Assembly: GCA_902797965.1 (NCBI GenBank)
Contig: CADBUY010000012.1
Span: 17,038 to 81,037 of the forward strand
DNA from: an uncultured bacterium
Lineage (GTDB): Bacteria > Cyanobacteriota > Vampirovibrionia > Gastranaerophilales > Gastranaerophilaceae
Direction: 5' to 3'
Length of the DNA: 64,000 nt
Shown: positions 1 to 8,926 of the stretch, piece after piece
How positions within the stretch are numbered: position 1 is the stretch's first letter
Layout of the letters: every line of letters starts with the position of its first letter
Notes under the pieces: generated by a model
What the model was told of the DNA's origin: nothing
Databases searched by the model: none
Seen by the model: only the letters and a program-made list of their open reading frames with translations
Made by a program: the position numbers and the translations under genes

Positions 1-2102
1 TGATAAATAAATCTTTTATTATATTCACTCATTTGTATATTTTCAGTTTTTTCTGTTTTTGGTTTTAATAAATTTTCTTCAATTTTTTCAAGAGCATATT
101 CTTTAATATTTTCTATATTGTTATTAACTATTTCTGTATCATAAATACATTCAAAATTTTTTATGTCATCTGCCGTTTCTACCATTAGTATATCTATACC
201 TAATCTTTTAAACAATGATAAGAATCTGACAGCATTGTTATTATTCTTTACACAAATAAAAGGCTTATTAAACATTAATGAAAAGGCAACGCAATGAAAT
301 GAATCAGTTATTATTAAATCTGAATTAATGATTGCAGACATCCAATCTTCAACATTCTTATTCTTAAAATCAGAAAAACGATTTATATTGTAACTGTTTG
401 CTTCAAATTTTATAACATCTTTTTGACGTTTTTTACTGCAAAAATCAACAATATTTTGTTTTTCATCAGTCGGATAAAGAATATATTGCATAATCTTATT
501 TTTATAATTTTGTTTTGAAGTATTAGCAATATCAATATAGTCTTTTTTATCCAAATAAAAAACAGGATCGTTTATCCAATCAGCCTGACAATCAAATTTT
601 GTTTCAAATACTTGTTTTCCATGTTCTTCTCTTGTTGATATATAATCAAAACGATTTAATAAGTATTTTATATATTCTTTTTCTTTGCTATTTTCAGTTG
701 TACCGTCCCATGAACCTATGGAGCCTGATATCATTAATTTCTTTTTGTCACTATTTACAAAATTTAATAATGCTTGAGCCACATTTTTTAAAGCGCTGTC
801 TTTATAATTAATTAGATTGTCTGAGCCAAGAATAAAGGTATTTGATACATAATTTAAATTGTTATATTCATCTACTGTAATAACTTTTTTGGTAGTTTTT
901 AGCCATTTTCTCGCAAAAGTTTTATTATAACCAAATAAGTCCCCGTTATAAATAATTTTTGTATTATAACCTAATTTTTCTATAGTCTTTTGAAGAGCAT
1001 AAGCCGTTATTAAAGACCCATAATTAGGATATGTAAACATTGTAAATAATAAACAATCCGCAGGCTCATTTTTATAATAAAAATTTCTTATTATTGTTTT
1101 TATAAATTTTGGTGTAAACATTTTTACTTTATCATAAAAAGAGCTTTTTTTATTTTGGTTTTGAGTTCGGAACATTTGTTCAAGCGCATTATATCCGCCA
1201 TGAGAGTATACTTCCATATAAGCATCTCTATCTTTTGACTTGATACTTGGATGACGAAGCGGATGGTTATATTTACGCATTTTTTTTACATCAACTTCAT
1301 TGATAACAAATTTTGACTTAACAGCTTCCAAGTAATTTTTACCTTTGTTAGAATTAATTAAAACTAAAGAAATACCTTTATTTGTTTTAAATTTCTTTTT
1401 TAATATATCAGGATATTCTTTTTGAACTCCCCAAGCATCAGCAATAGTAATATCAGACAATCTGTCTATCCCAGTATATTTACAACTAAAGCACCGTTCT
1501 TGAAGGATACAGCATTTTAAAAAGTTAGAATAATAAGAAGAATCTTGTTTTGCAATCAACTTTTTTTTAAACTTATCTTTATCTTTATAAATAGCTACAA
1601 AACCAGAATGTCCCCAACCGAAATATTTTTTACTTCTGAATTTAAAATCAACGATTTTAGAGTGAACCACATTGTCTTCCAAATATTTTATATAATCATT
1701 AAATATTTTAAGTGATGGAGTTCCTTCACAGCTCAAATCAACAGTTATTAAGTTATCATAATCTTGTTTTAAAAAGTTTTTTAAACCGGCTATTTGGCAT
1801 GGTGTTCCTGAAAATAAAACTAATTTTCCGTTATCTAAAAACTCTTTAGCTTGTTTTATTGAGTCACCTAAATTACTTTGAACATATTTTGAACCTTGCA
1901 ATTTATATAAATCTTTCTCGTCTTCAATATAAATATGCTTTACATCAAAACCGTTTTCAACACGTTCCATTGCACAACCAAAAACAATGCCGTTTTGTGA
2001 CAATACATATTTTGCAAGCTCTGCAAACATACCTCCACTTGAAGATTTTAATATTAATTTATTATCTTTAGATTGTGCTATATATGTCGTTAATTGTGCC
2101 AT
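1..2102 (-). CDS. FrhB/FdhB-like domain fused to polysaccharide pyruvyltransferase (partial)
   Basis: One open frame runs from an ATG at 2102 to the left edge with no stop, so about 700 codons are visible and the 3' end is missing. The first ~330 residues look like the coenzyme F420 hydrogenase/dehydrogenase beta-subunit family: SSGGMFAELAKYVL near the start, SGTPCQIAGL, and a cysteine cluster CCILQERCFSCKY followed by SDITIADAWG. The usual N-terminal ferredoxin cysteines are absent. The second part resembles polysaccharide pyruvyltransferases: NYGSLITAYALQ, ILGSDN, WINDPVF and ITDSFHCVAF. Such proteins modify cell-surface polysaccharides. The start lies one base after the stop of the upstream pyruvyltransferase gene (TAAAATG), so the two are probably cotranscribed. 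Domain calls are by motif recognition; the sugar substrate is unknown. Confidence 0.8.
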   Translation of the reverse strand, partial: MAQLTTYIAQSKDNKLILKSSSGGMFAELAKYVLSQNGIVFGCAMERVENGFDVKHIYIEDEKDLYKLQGSKYVQSNLGDSIKQAKEFLDNGKLVLFSGTPCQIAGLKNFLKQDYDNLITVDLSCEGTPSLKIFNDYIKYLEDNVVHSKIVDFKFRSKKYFGWGHSGFVAIYKDKDKFKKKLIAKQDSSYYSNFLKCCILQERCFSCKYTGIDRLSDITIADAWGVQKEYPDILKKKFKTNKGISLVLINSNKGKNYLEAVKSKFVINEVDVKKMRKYNHPLRHPSIKSKDRDAYMEVYSHGGYNALEQMFRTQNQNKKSSFYDKVKMFTPKFIKTIIRNFYYKNEPADCLLFTMFTYPNYGSLITAYALQKTIEKLGYNTKIIYNGDLFGYNKTFARKWLKTTKKVITVDEYNNLNYVSNTFILGSDNLINYKDSALKNVAQALLNFVNSDKKKLMISGSIGSWDGTTENSKEKEYIKYLLNRFDYISTREEHGKQVFETKFDCQADWINDPVFYLDKKDYIDIANTSKQNYKNKIMQYILYPTDEKQNIVDFCSKKRQKDVIKFEANSYNINRFSDFKNKNVEDWMSAIINSDLIITDSFHCVAFSLMFNKPFICVKNNNNAVRFLSLFKRLGIDILMVETADDIKNFECIYDTEIVNNNIENIKEYALEKIEENLLKPKTEKTENIQMSEYNKRFIY

Positions 2103-2103
2103 T

Positions 2104-3308
2104 TTAACTTCCATTTTCTTCTTTTATTTTTTTAATTTTCCAAAAGAAACTGATAATCATTTTGACAGGTTCAGGTAAATATATAAAAATGTTTTTCCAT
2201 GTTTGCCAAAGTTGATATAATAAACTATCTTGTTGTCTAAGTTCTAATACTCGTTTTTCTAGATATCTCAATCTTGTATCAATTTTCTCTTGTGTAACTT
2301 TTATCGGAGCATCAAGTGCTTTTTTCAAAAAGTCCAGTCCTCTTTGACATTCGTAAGCTATCTTTTCATTTACCTGATTATAATCAATTTGGAATACGCA
2401 ATCTCTCTCCATAACTTCCAATATCGATTCAATACATTGATATTTTATTCCAAGCATTTCGCAAATTGATTCAAAGCATGAAGCTTCTCTATCTTTGTTA
2501 GCAAGGCAAATAAACGGTTTATTAAAAATAATTGCAAAACACATTCCATGAAAAGAGTCAGTTACAAACAAATCACAATCTCTGATTGAAGCTAACCAAT
2601 TTTCTATTGAAATATTAGAGTTTGCCGTTTTGACTAATTTCTTATTATATTTTTCTTCTAAATGTTTATACGCTCTGTCATACTCCTCGCTTGTATCAAG
2701 CACATAAGAAACAATTTTGTTTTTGTAATCAATTGTAGAATCTTCAATTAATCTGTTGTAATTCTCTTTTTCTAAAACAAAAACAGGGTCAATAATCCAT
2801 TCTGCATCAACGCCTAAAACATCCTTACAAATTTCAACACCGTCTTTTTCTCTTGCAGATATACAAACGACTTAAAAGAATTTTTCATATGTTCTATAAT
2901 ATCCTGAGAATTTTCTTTCAAAAATTGCTCTTTATTCACTCCAAAACTTGCAGAAAAAGCAATTTTCTTTTTATCAGGTTTAACAAAATCAAGCCAATAT
3001 TGTTCCGGTTTTCGCTGTGTATATATAGGTCTGAAAACTTGATCAGAGCCTGTAATAAAAATATTTCCGTCAGAATTTAAAAACTCAATGTTTTTATCTA
3101 TATATTTTGTAGTTTTCAAATATTTTTTTTGAAAATCAAAAGAAAAAGAATAGTGTCTATAGGCATGTTCACTTTCTTTTAAAGGATTATTGATTAATTG
3201 AATATCTAATCCCATTTGCTCCAATAAAGTTTGCAGAGCAAATGCCGTAAGATTTGCTCCATAGTTATGTCTTGCAAACCAAAAATTTATATTATAAATT
3301 TTATTCAT
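2104..3308 (-). pseudogene. Polysaccharide pyruvyltransferase, frameshifted
   Basis: The gene reads as two frames. The first part (3308 to about 2855) has MNKIYNINFWFARHNYGANL, ITGSDQVFRP and KIAFSASFG, typical of the N-terminal half of the pyruvyltransferase family. The frame then breaks near 2850-2860. The expected continuation, ISAREKDGVEIC followed by EWIIDPVF, is in another frame and continues to the stop at 2104 through CDLFVTDSFHGMCFA. A single base gain or loss explains the break. Joined, the product is about 400 residues, the normal family length. It may be a real inactivation, a phase-variable state or an assembly error; no long homopolymer is obvious at the junction. It would transfer pyruvate to a surface sugar together with the fusion protein downstream. 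Confidence 0.8.
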
Positions 3309-3693
3309 TTATGTACCTTTAAAAAACTTTTCTTTCTACACAACTAATATAATTGAATTTTTTGGAACTAATTAAATCTTCAATTTTTGCGTAGCACATC
3401 ATGACATGTAACAGCATAAAAAGTTGTTTGTCAACATGTTATGCTTAAAAACATTTATTACTTCCTGTGTGTGATAGTTCAAACTTTCTCTATATTAAGC
3501 CATTTTGTTTAAAAATTAAATTAGCCATTTGGGTATATTTTTTATGCTTTTTAGCAAGCAATTCATTCTTTATACTTGCATTATAATTGCATAAAAAGAT
3601 AGCATTTAACAAATGCTTTTTATAATAATGCTACAAGAAGCCATTAAATTGTTCGCAATACCCATTTATAATTCATATTAAGGAGAGTTCAAT
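3309..3693. other. Intergenic region with two hairpins
   Basis: This is an AT-rich divergent spacer without a credible gene. It holds an interrupted stem-loop at 3413-3445 (AGCATAA paired with TTATGCT, inner GTTG/CAAC) and a second hairpin at 3600-3618 (AGCATTT-AAC-AAATGCT followed by TTTTTA). TATAAT at 3582-3587 may be a -10 box for the plus-strand regulator, which would put the second hairpin at the very 5' end of its transcript. Confidence 0.4.
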
Positions 3694-4341
3694 ATGGATA
3701 TTATAAAAAAGGGTTTTGGCAGCAGATTAAAATTTTTGAGAAAGTTTAGAAATCTTACTCAAGAAAAATTGGCTGAAGCTATTGAAGTTAATTTGAGACA
3801 GCTTGCAAGAATTGAAGCCGGTGAAAGCTTTGTTTCTTCCGAAACTCTTTTAAAAATATGTTCCGTTCTGGAAGTTTCTCCTAAAATTTTATTTGATTTT
3901 GATTTACAAGAAGAAACTTTAATGACAGGAACAGGTGATAAAGTTCATTGCAGTGTTATTAAAAGTGGTAATATAATTCAGATACTACCCGAACAATTTG
4001 GGAACACAGAAGATAAAAAAGCAGAATTACCAAAATCAGAAAGTTTTGAAAACAAAATGTCAGAAATATCAAAAAGACTCAAAAAAGAGGTTTATGTTGA
4101 TGAAGTTAAAGACGGTCAAATTATCTTAACAAAAATATTTAAACCAAACGGAGATATAGAAACCTTGAGCAAGAACAATTCTGCCTCTTTATATGAAGAT
4201 TTAAAAAATAAAATATTAAATATTGCGAATGATAGCAAGAAAATTGAATTTATGAATCTGGCATACTCTGCTCTTACAAGTAGTATTGCCTTAAATGAAT
4301 TAAAAATTCTTATAAAGGGAATCGAATTAACTCAGAAATAA
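3694..4341 (+). CDS. XRE-family DNA-binding regulator
   Basis: A 215-residue protein with an N-terminal helix-turn-helix of the XRE/Cro type at about residues 8-65 (LRKFRNLTQEKLAEAIEV, then RQLARIEAGESFVS). The remaining ~150 residues are charged, have no membrane segment and match no family I recognise; they may be an effector or oligomerisation region. The start is supported by AAGGAGAG about 7 nt upstream. The gene is transcribed away from the polysaccharide genes and towards the sensor-kinase operon, from which it is separated by 59 bp and a separate promoter. Its targets cannot be read from the sequence; the polysaccharide cluster or its own promoter are candidates. Confidence 0.85.
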   Translation: MDIIKKGFGSRLKFLRKFRNLTQEKLAEAIEVNLRQLARIEAGESFVSSETLLKICSVLEVSPKILFDFDLQEETLMTGTGDKVHCSVIKSGNIIQILPEQFGNTEDKKAELPKSESFENKMSEISKRLKKEVYVDEVKDGQIILTKIFKPNGDIETLSKNNSASLYEDLKNKILNIANDSKKIEFMNLAYSALTSSIALNELKILIKGIELTQK

Positions 4342-4364
4342 TTAATACAATATTTATCCCTATC

Positions 4365-4400
4365 TTGTCATATTTACCTCTTTTCTGCTAAAATAAGGTT
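4365..4400 (+). promoter_or_regulatory. Promoter giving a probable leaderless mRNA for the sensor kinase
   Basis: TTGTCA at 4365-4370 is followed after 18 bp by an extended -10, TGC-TAAAAT (4386-4394). Only 6 nt (AAGGTT) separate the -10 from the ATG at 4401, so transcription should start at or next to the start codon. Confidence 0.6.
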
Positions 4401-6410
4401 ATGACAAAGTTTTTGTTAATTAGTGAGGATAGTGGGAAAGAAGAAGTTGTCAGGGAGGTTTTTTCAACAGATGAGGTAATCCCTTGTGTTGATGAAACTA
4501 TGATTTTTGATATACTTAAAGTTGAAGAGCCTGATATAGTTATTATTGATGGTGATATTGAGGTTCTCGACTTAAAGCCGTTATGCAGAAAAATAAAGCA
4601 ATTCCCCGTAGTAATTTTGCTTATTCTGGGTAAAAAAGAGCATAACAAGGATGTTACACACAATATAAACCTATTTATAAAAGCACCGATTGATAAAAAA
4701 CTTTTAGCAGCAACCGTAGATTCAAGTTTGCGCACAAGACAAACTTTGTTAAAGATGACCAAATCCAATCAGGAGCTTGCTGCAAGTTTGTATCAGTTAA
4801 ATGTATTGTATAACACAAGTTCGCAGCTCGCAGGTTCATTAGATAAAGATAAATTAATTAAAATAATGATAGAGGGCATTGAAAAATCTCTTAACTTTGA
4901 ACTTTCATGTACATTAATTTTCCGTTCCGAAAGAGAGCCTGTATTAATTGTAAATTCACTTTATAAAGTTTCGGACAGGCTTCTGGAAGCGTTAAAACTT
5001 CGTGCAATACTTAGTTATAAATCTTTGTTAAGCGACCCTCCTTTTGATATTAAAATTGGAAATTTGAAAATAGAAAAAAACATTAAGCATAATATTCGGG
5101 AATACGATTTTTCTATTTTAAGATTTGATAACCTCTTTGCACCAATTATGCTGAATGATGAGTTCTTTGGATTTACGGAAATATACAGAGAAGCACCATT
5201 TTCAACTGAGGATGCAACAGTATTTCAGACTCTTGTAAGACAGGTAGCAATTCCGCTCCAGAGTGCATCTTTTACTCAGGAATTAAAAGCAACTAACAGA
5301 AAGCTTCAAAAACTTGAACGATTAAAATCAGAGTTTATATCAATTGTTTCTCACGAACTCAGAACGCCATTAACTGCGATTAAAAACGCTATGGATATTA
5401 TTTTGAGCGGTAAAGCAGGAGAGATGACAGAGAATATAGAAAAATTTGTTTCTATGGGAAAGCGTAATGCAATAAGGTTATCAGGAATTATTAACGACTT
5501 GCTTGATATATCCAAAATCGAAGCGGGCAAAATGGACTTCAAGTTTGAACTTATGCATGTTGAACCTGTTATCGAATACGTTAAAAATAATTTAACCGAA
5601 GTTGCAAAAGAAAAAGGCTTGGATATTGTATTCACTCCCTCAGAAGAGAATGTTGAAGTTTATGCGGATTCTAACCGTCTTGAGCAGGTTTTAACAAATC
5701 TGGTTTCTAATGCAATAAAGTTTACAACTGAGGGTAATATTGAGATTACAACTAAAGTTGTTAATGCAAGAGAACTCCAGTATGACCATTGTTTTGAAGA
5801 AGATATAAAAAAATTACAGGGGAATTATTTGCAGGTTTGCGTGGAAGACCATGGTATCGGTATTGAGCGTAAAGATTTAAACCACGTTTTTGACAAATTT
5901 GCACAAATAGAAAATTCTCTTTCAAGAAAAGTCGGAGGAACAGGTCTTGGACTTCCTATTGCAAGACAGTTGATGGAAGCGCATAACGGCGCAATTTGGT
6001 GTGATAGTGAGATTAACAAAGGGTCTAAATTCTACTTTGTCATACCTATTGCAAATGATAAATCTAATTTTACAATGATTAGAAAACAGCTTGTTCAACA
6101 GGCTCGTTCAAACGGTTCAACTGTTGCGGTTATAAAAATTAAGTCAACAAATGAAACAATTGAAAAATTGTTAAGAGAAAATAATTTATTAAATAAAACG
6201 TATATGGCAAATTCAATGATAGAAAAAGAGGGACTTATGACCACGCTATCATTGATTTTAATGGATGGCGACAAGCCGTCTGCCGAATTTTTGCATAAAA
6301 AAATTGATTCTGTTATTGAGCAGAACAAGGATTTGTATGGAAAATGTGATATAATGTATTCATACGAGATAGAAGGAGATACACATGAAAAAGATTCTTA
6401 TAGTGGATGA
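4401..6410 (+). CDS. Soluble hybrid-like sensor histidine kinase
   Basis: A 669-residue sensor kinase with no membrane segment. Residues 1-115 resemble a degenerate receiver domain (DIVIIDGDI); residues ~125-290 look like a GAF-type sensor; HisKA follows with the phospho-accepting histidine at about residue 318 (SIVSHELRTPL). The ATPase domain has the N box (NLVSNAIKF), DHGIGIE and GGTGLGLPIA. About 100 residues of unrecognised sequence follow the ATPase domain. The last 26 bp overlap the start of the receiver gene, which suggests translational coupling and makes that receiver the likely partner. The input signal is unknown. The product should autophosphorylate in the cytoplasm and pass phosphate to the receiver at 6385. 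Confidence 0.9.
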   Translation: MTKFLLISEDSGKEEVVREVFSTDEVIPCVDETMIFDILKVEEPDIVIIDGDIEVLDLKPLCRKIKQFPVVILLILGKKEHNKDVTHNINLFIKAPIDKKLLAATVDSSLRTRQTLLKMTKSNQELAASLYQLNVLYNTSSQLAGSLDKDKLIKIMIEGIEKSLNFELSCTLIFRSEREPVLIVNSLYKVSDRLLEALKLRAILSYKSLLSDPPFDIKIGNLKIEKNIKHNIREYDFSILRFDNLFAPIMLNDEFFGFTEIYREAPFSTEDATVFQTLVRQVAIPLQSASFTQELKATNRKLQKLERLKSEFISIVSHELRTPLTAIKNAMDIILSGKAGEMTENIEKFVSMGKRNAIRLSGIINDLLDISKIEAGKMDFKFELMHVEPVIEYVKNNLTEVAKEKGLDIVFTPSEENVEVYADSNRLEQVLTNLVSNAIKFTTEGNIEITTKVVNARELQYDHCFEEDIKKLQGNYLQVCVEDHGIGIERKDLNHVFDKFAQIENSLSRKVGGTGLGLPIARQLMEAHNGAIWCDSEINKGSKFYFVIPIANDKSNFTMIRKQLVQQARSNGSTVAVIKIKSTNETIEKLLRENNLLNKTYMANSMIEKEGLMTTLSLILMDGDKPSAEFLHKKIDSVIEQNKDLYGKCDIMYSYEIEGDTHEKDSYSG

Positions 6411-6759
6411 TGAGCAGGACATTGTAGAAAGCCTGAAGTTTGTCCTTGAGGTTTCAGGTTTCGTGTGTTATACGGCTTTTAACGGAGAAGACGGATTAAA
6501 GCTGGCTAAAGAGATTATGCCTGATTTGATAATCTTAGACGTAATGATGCCTAAAATTAACGGATACAAAATCAGCCGTTTATTAAAGTATGATGCAAAA
6601 TATAAAGATATACCTATTATAATGGTTACTGCACGTTCACAGTTAGAAGACAAAATGATTGGTGAAGAAACAGGGGTAAACGAGTATATAACAAAGCCGT
6701 TTGAACTTGATGCTATTGTGAAAAAGGTTGAGGAGTATCTCGGAAAACCTGAGGGATAA
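6385..6759 (+). CDS. Single-domain response regulator (CheY-like)
   Basis: A 124-residue stand-alone receiver domain. All key residues are visible: the acidic pair VDDE at 8-10, phospho-acceptor Asp52 (IILDVMMP), Thr82 (MVTAR) and Lys104 (ITKPF). There is no output domain, so it acts by protein contact like CheY or as a phosphorelay intermediate. The ATG lies inside the end of the kinase gene, preceded by GAAGGAGA. The following genes encode two unknown small proteins and a pilus-type ATPase, so an effect on motility or secretion is a reasonable inference but not shown by the sequence. Confidence 0.93.
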   Translation: MKKILIVDDEQDIVESLKFVLEVSGFVCYTAFNGEDGLKLAKEIMPDLIILDVMMPKINGYKISRLLKYDAKYKDIPIIMVTARSQLEDKMIGEETGVNEYITKPFELDAIVKKVEEYLGKPEG

Positions 6760-6777
6760 ATATAATTGGGGTAGAAT

Positions 6778-7173
6778 ATGATATCGACAACAGAAATAAA
6801 AGGTTTAAGCATGGAAAAAATTCCGCTTAAAACAATCATAAAACAATCACCATCGCTGACAAAAGAAAGGGTAAAAACACTTTACGGTGATATTGGTGTT
6901 GATATATTTGAAGGCAAAAAAAATATTACAATATTGTCAGATAAAGATTACAAAAAATCTCAATCTTTTATAAGTAAAGCTATTAGGTGGTGGAGTGGAA
7001 AAGGAAAGCTTGATTACGAAGAAAAAGACTCTATAAAAGATTTAGTGCATAAATATGCATATAATCAAAAATTTGGAACTTTTGACGAAATAGAACAAAA
7101 ATTTGGTAAAGAAGGTCGCAGAGTATCTGATATATTTAAAGTTATCGGATTCTTACAGAGTAAAGGAATATAG
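6778..7173 (+). CDS. Conserved-looking hypothetical protein
   Basis: A 131-residue, basic, soluble protein I do not recognise. It has no signal peptide, membrane segment or known motif. The middle contains an aromatic/basic patch (AIRWWSGKGK) and the C-terminal half is predicted helical (SIKDLVHKYAYNQ, RRVSDIFKVIGFL). It starts 18 bp after the receiver gene and ends 9 bp before the next gene, so it is part of the kinase-receiver-ATPase operon. A role as an effector or partner of the receiver is possible from context only. Confidence 0.7.
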   Translation: MISTTEIKGLSMEKIPLKTIIKQSPSLTKERVKTLYGDIGVDIFEGKKNITILSDKDYKKSQSFISKAIRWWSGKGKLDYEEKDSIKDLVHKYAYNQKFGTFDEIEQKFGKEGRRVSDIFKVIGFLQSKGI

Positions 7174-7182
7174 GAGTAAGAT

Positions 7183-7428
7183 ATGGGAAAAATTTTTGGC
7201 ATAGCAGATTTACCAGCTTCAACAATTATGACACCTTTTGAACCTATTATAGAATTCCAAAAGCCATTTGAAGATGAATTTGATTATGCTACAAAAACTA
7301 ATGCAAGAAACTTTGAACAAAAAGCAGATACTTTTGTATCAAGAAAACCAAGAACGCAATCCAATCCTTTTGTAAAAATGAGAAACGGTTTTGGTAAATT
7401 AATGAAGCATTTTTCTAAAAAAATATAG
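7183..7428 (+). CDS. Small basic hypothetical protein
   Basis: An 81-residue protein with a phenylalanine/proline-rich N-terminal half (TPFEPIIEFQKPFEDEF) and a strongly basic C-terminus (FGKLMKHFSKKI). No known domain is visible. GGAGTAAG precedes the ATG, and the gene lies tightly between 6778-7173 and the ATPase gene at 7438 (9 bp on each side), which argues that it is genuinely translated. Its composition suggests a flexible adaptor, but this is a guess. Confidence 0.65.
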   Translation: MGKIFGIADLPASTIMTPFEPIIEFQKPFEDEFDYATKTNARNFEQKADTFVSRKPRTQSNPFVKMRNGFGKLMKHFSKKI

Positions 7429-7437
7429 GTATAAATC

Positions 7438-8823
7438 ATGGAAACAATTACAAACAAAACATTAGAAAAACTAAAATATGAGCTGGTTCGTGACGGAATT
7501 GTTGCGTATGAAACCTTAGAAAAAGCAGAAGAACTGGCTAATGTTCAACGTATAAATATCGGACAGGCGCTTATAAATTCAGGGATTTTGGCAGAAGATA
7601 CATTGTTAAAGTTTCTGGAATCAAAACTGCATATTCCTTATGTTAATCTTGAAGATTATACGCCTGATCCAAAGTGTTTTAAGTTTATATCGTTTCCTGA
7701 TGCAAGAAGATATAAGATTATTCCTTTGTTCAAAATTGAAGATGTTTTGACGGTTGCTATGTCAGATCCTCTGGATTTGTTTGCAATTGATAAAATTATT
7801 GAAACGGCAGAGTGTTCAATTGAGCCTGTAATTTCATCAGAAAATTCTATTATGAAGAAAATAGACGAGTATTATAAGGTTGCAGATACAGTTGATAATA
7901 TTACTTTAACTCCTGAAGAGGCAGAATCTTTTGACTGGACTGACGAACTTCATAAAGAAGAAGCCGGTGAAGAACATATCCAGCATGTAATTCGTGCAAT
8001 TTTAAAACAGGCTATTATTGAAGATGTTCATGAACTGAATTTTGAACAGGTTGAAGATGGTTTAAAAGTTGTATTTAAGCAGGTAGGCGAAATTGCAGAT
8101 AAAGGTATGATACCTGCAATTTTGAATTCAGCATTTGTTTCAAAGCTAAAAACTCTTTCAAGTCTTGACCCCTCTGTTTGTGAAATTCCGCAGCTCGGAA
8201 AACTTGTTTTTAAGGTAGATAATACAATGCTTATAGCATCTGTTTCATCATTCCCGACAATTATGGGTGAGAGAATTTCATTAAAGATTTATAAGCCGCC
8301 TCAAAAATTAGAGAAAATTATTCCTGATGAAAAATCAAGAAGCATTATATCTCATGCTCTTCAAACACCGGGGATTATTTTGGTTTGCGGTTCTCCGCTA
8401 AGCGGAAAAACTCACATAATATATTCTTTGTTAATGGAAGCTGCCAAGAACAAGAAAAATATTATGACAATTGAGTCTATTGCAAAATATGAACTTAAAG
8501 GGGTTAATCAGTGTGAACTTAATGAAAATATCGGGTTTAACATGGATAAAGCTCTTAGATTTATAGAATTTCAGTCGCCTGATTTTGTTTATTTAGAGGG
8601 CATTAAAACTCGTGATGCGTTCGAATTTTTGGCTGAATTATATTATAATGACAAAATTATTTTAACCGAATTTATGGCAAATAATATGACAGATTTAAGA
8701 CAAAAACTTGCTTATGAGGATTTTCAGTCATTCAAGAGTCTTGTTTCTTGTTTGATATTTATTCATTCGAAAGACAGTATTGAAGTTTTTGATAAATCAA
8801 CTCTGCAAAAGTATTTGGCATAA
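7438..8823 (+). CDS. Degenerate GspE/PilB-family ATPase
   Basis: A 461-residue protein with the plan of type II secretion/type IV pilus assembly ATPases: an MshEN-like N-terminal domain (~1-147; INIGQALINSGILAEDTLLK), an N2-like domain (IIEDVHELNFEQVEDGLKV, matching the family ASDIHIEP region), then the ATPase core. Walker A is intact (GSPLSGKT, 318-325). Other catalytic features are eroded: the usual arginines near PQDGR are replaced (PQLGK), the VGEIRD-type Walker B is LEGIKTRD, and the LHTN histidine box is EFMANN. It also lacks the zinc-binding cysteines and is ~100 residues short. It may bind ATP without efficient hydrolysis, acting as a regulator like other degenerate paralogues. It is the last gene of the two-component operon. 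Confidence 0.82.
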   Translation: METITNKTLEKLKYELVRDGIVAYETLEKAEELANVQRINIGQALINSGILAEDTLLKFLESKLHIPYVNLEDYTPDPKCFKFISFPDARRYKIIPLFKIEDVLTVAMSDPLDLFAIDKIIETAECSIEPVISSENSIMKKIDEYYKVADTVDNITLTPEEAESFDWTDELHKEEAGEEHIQHVIRAILKQAIIEDVHELNFEQVEDGLKVVFKQVGEIADKGMIPAILNSAFVSKLKTLSSLDPSVCEIPQLGKLVFKVDNTMLIASVSSFPTIMGERISLKIYKPPQKLEKIIPDEKSRSIISHALQTPGIILVCGSPLSGKTHIIYSLLMEAAKNKKNIMTIESIAKYELKGVNQCELNENIGFNMDKALRFIEFQSPDFVYLEGIKTRDAFEFLAELYYNDKIILTEFMANNMTDLRQKLAYEDFQSFKSLVSCLIFIHSKDSIEVFDKSTLQKYLA

Positions 8824-8926
8824 TTTTGAAGAAACAAATACACGTTGCCTTGTCGGATTATAGTAAAGGAAGTATTTGTGTATTAAGATGTTCGTATCAG
8901 AAGAGAGATGATGAGGGAAATGAGTT

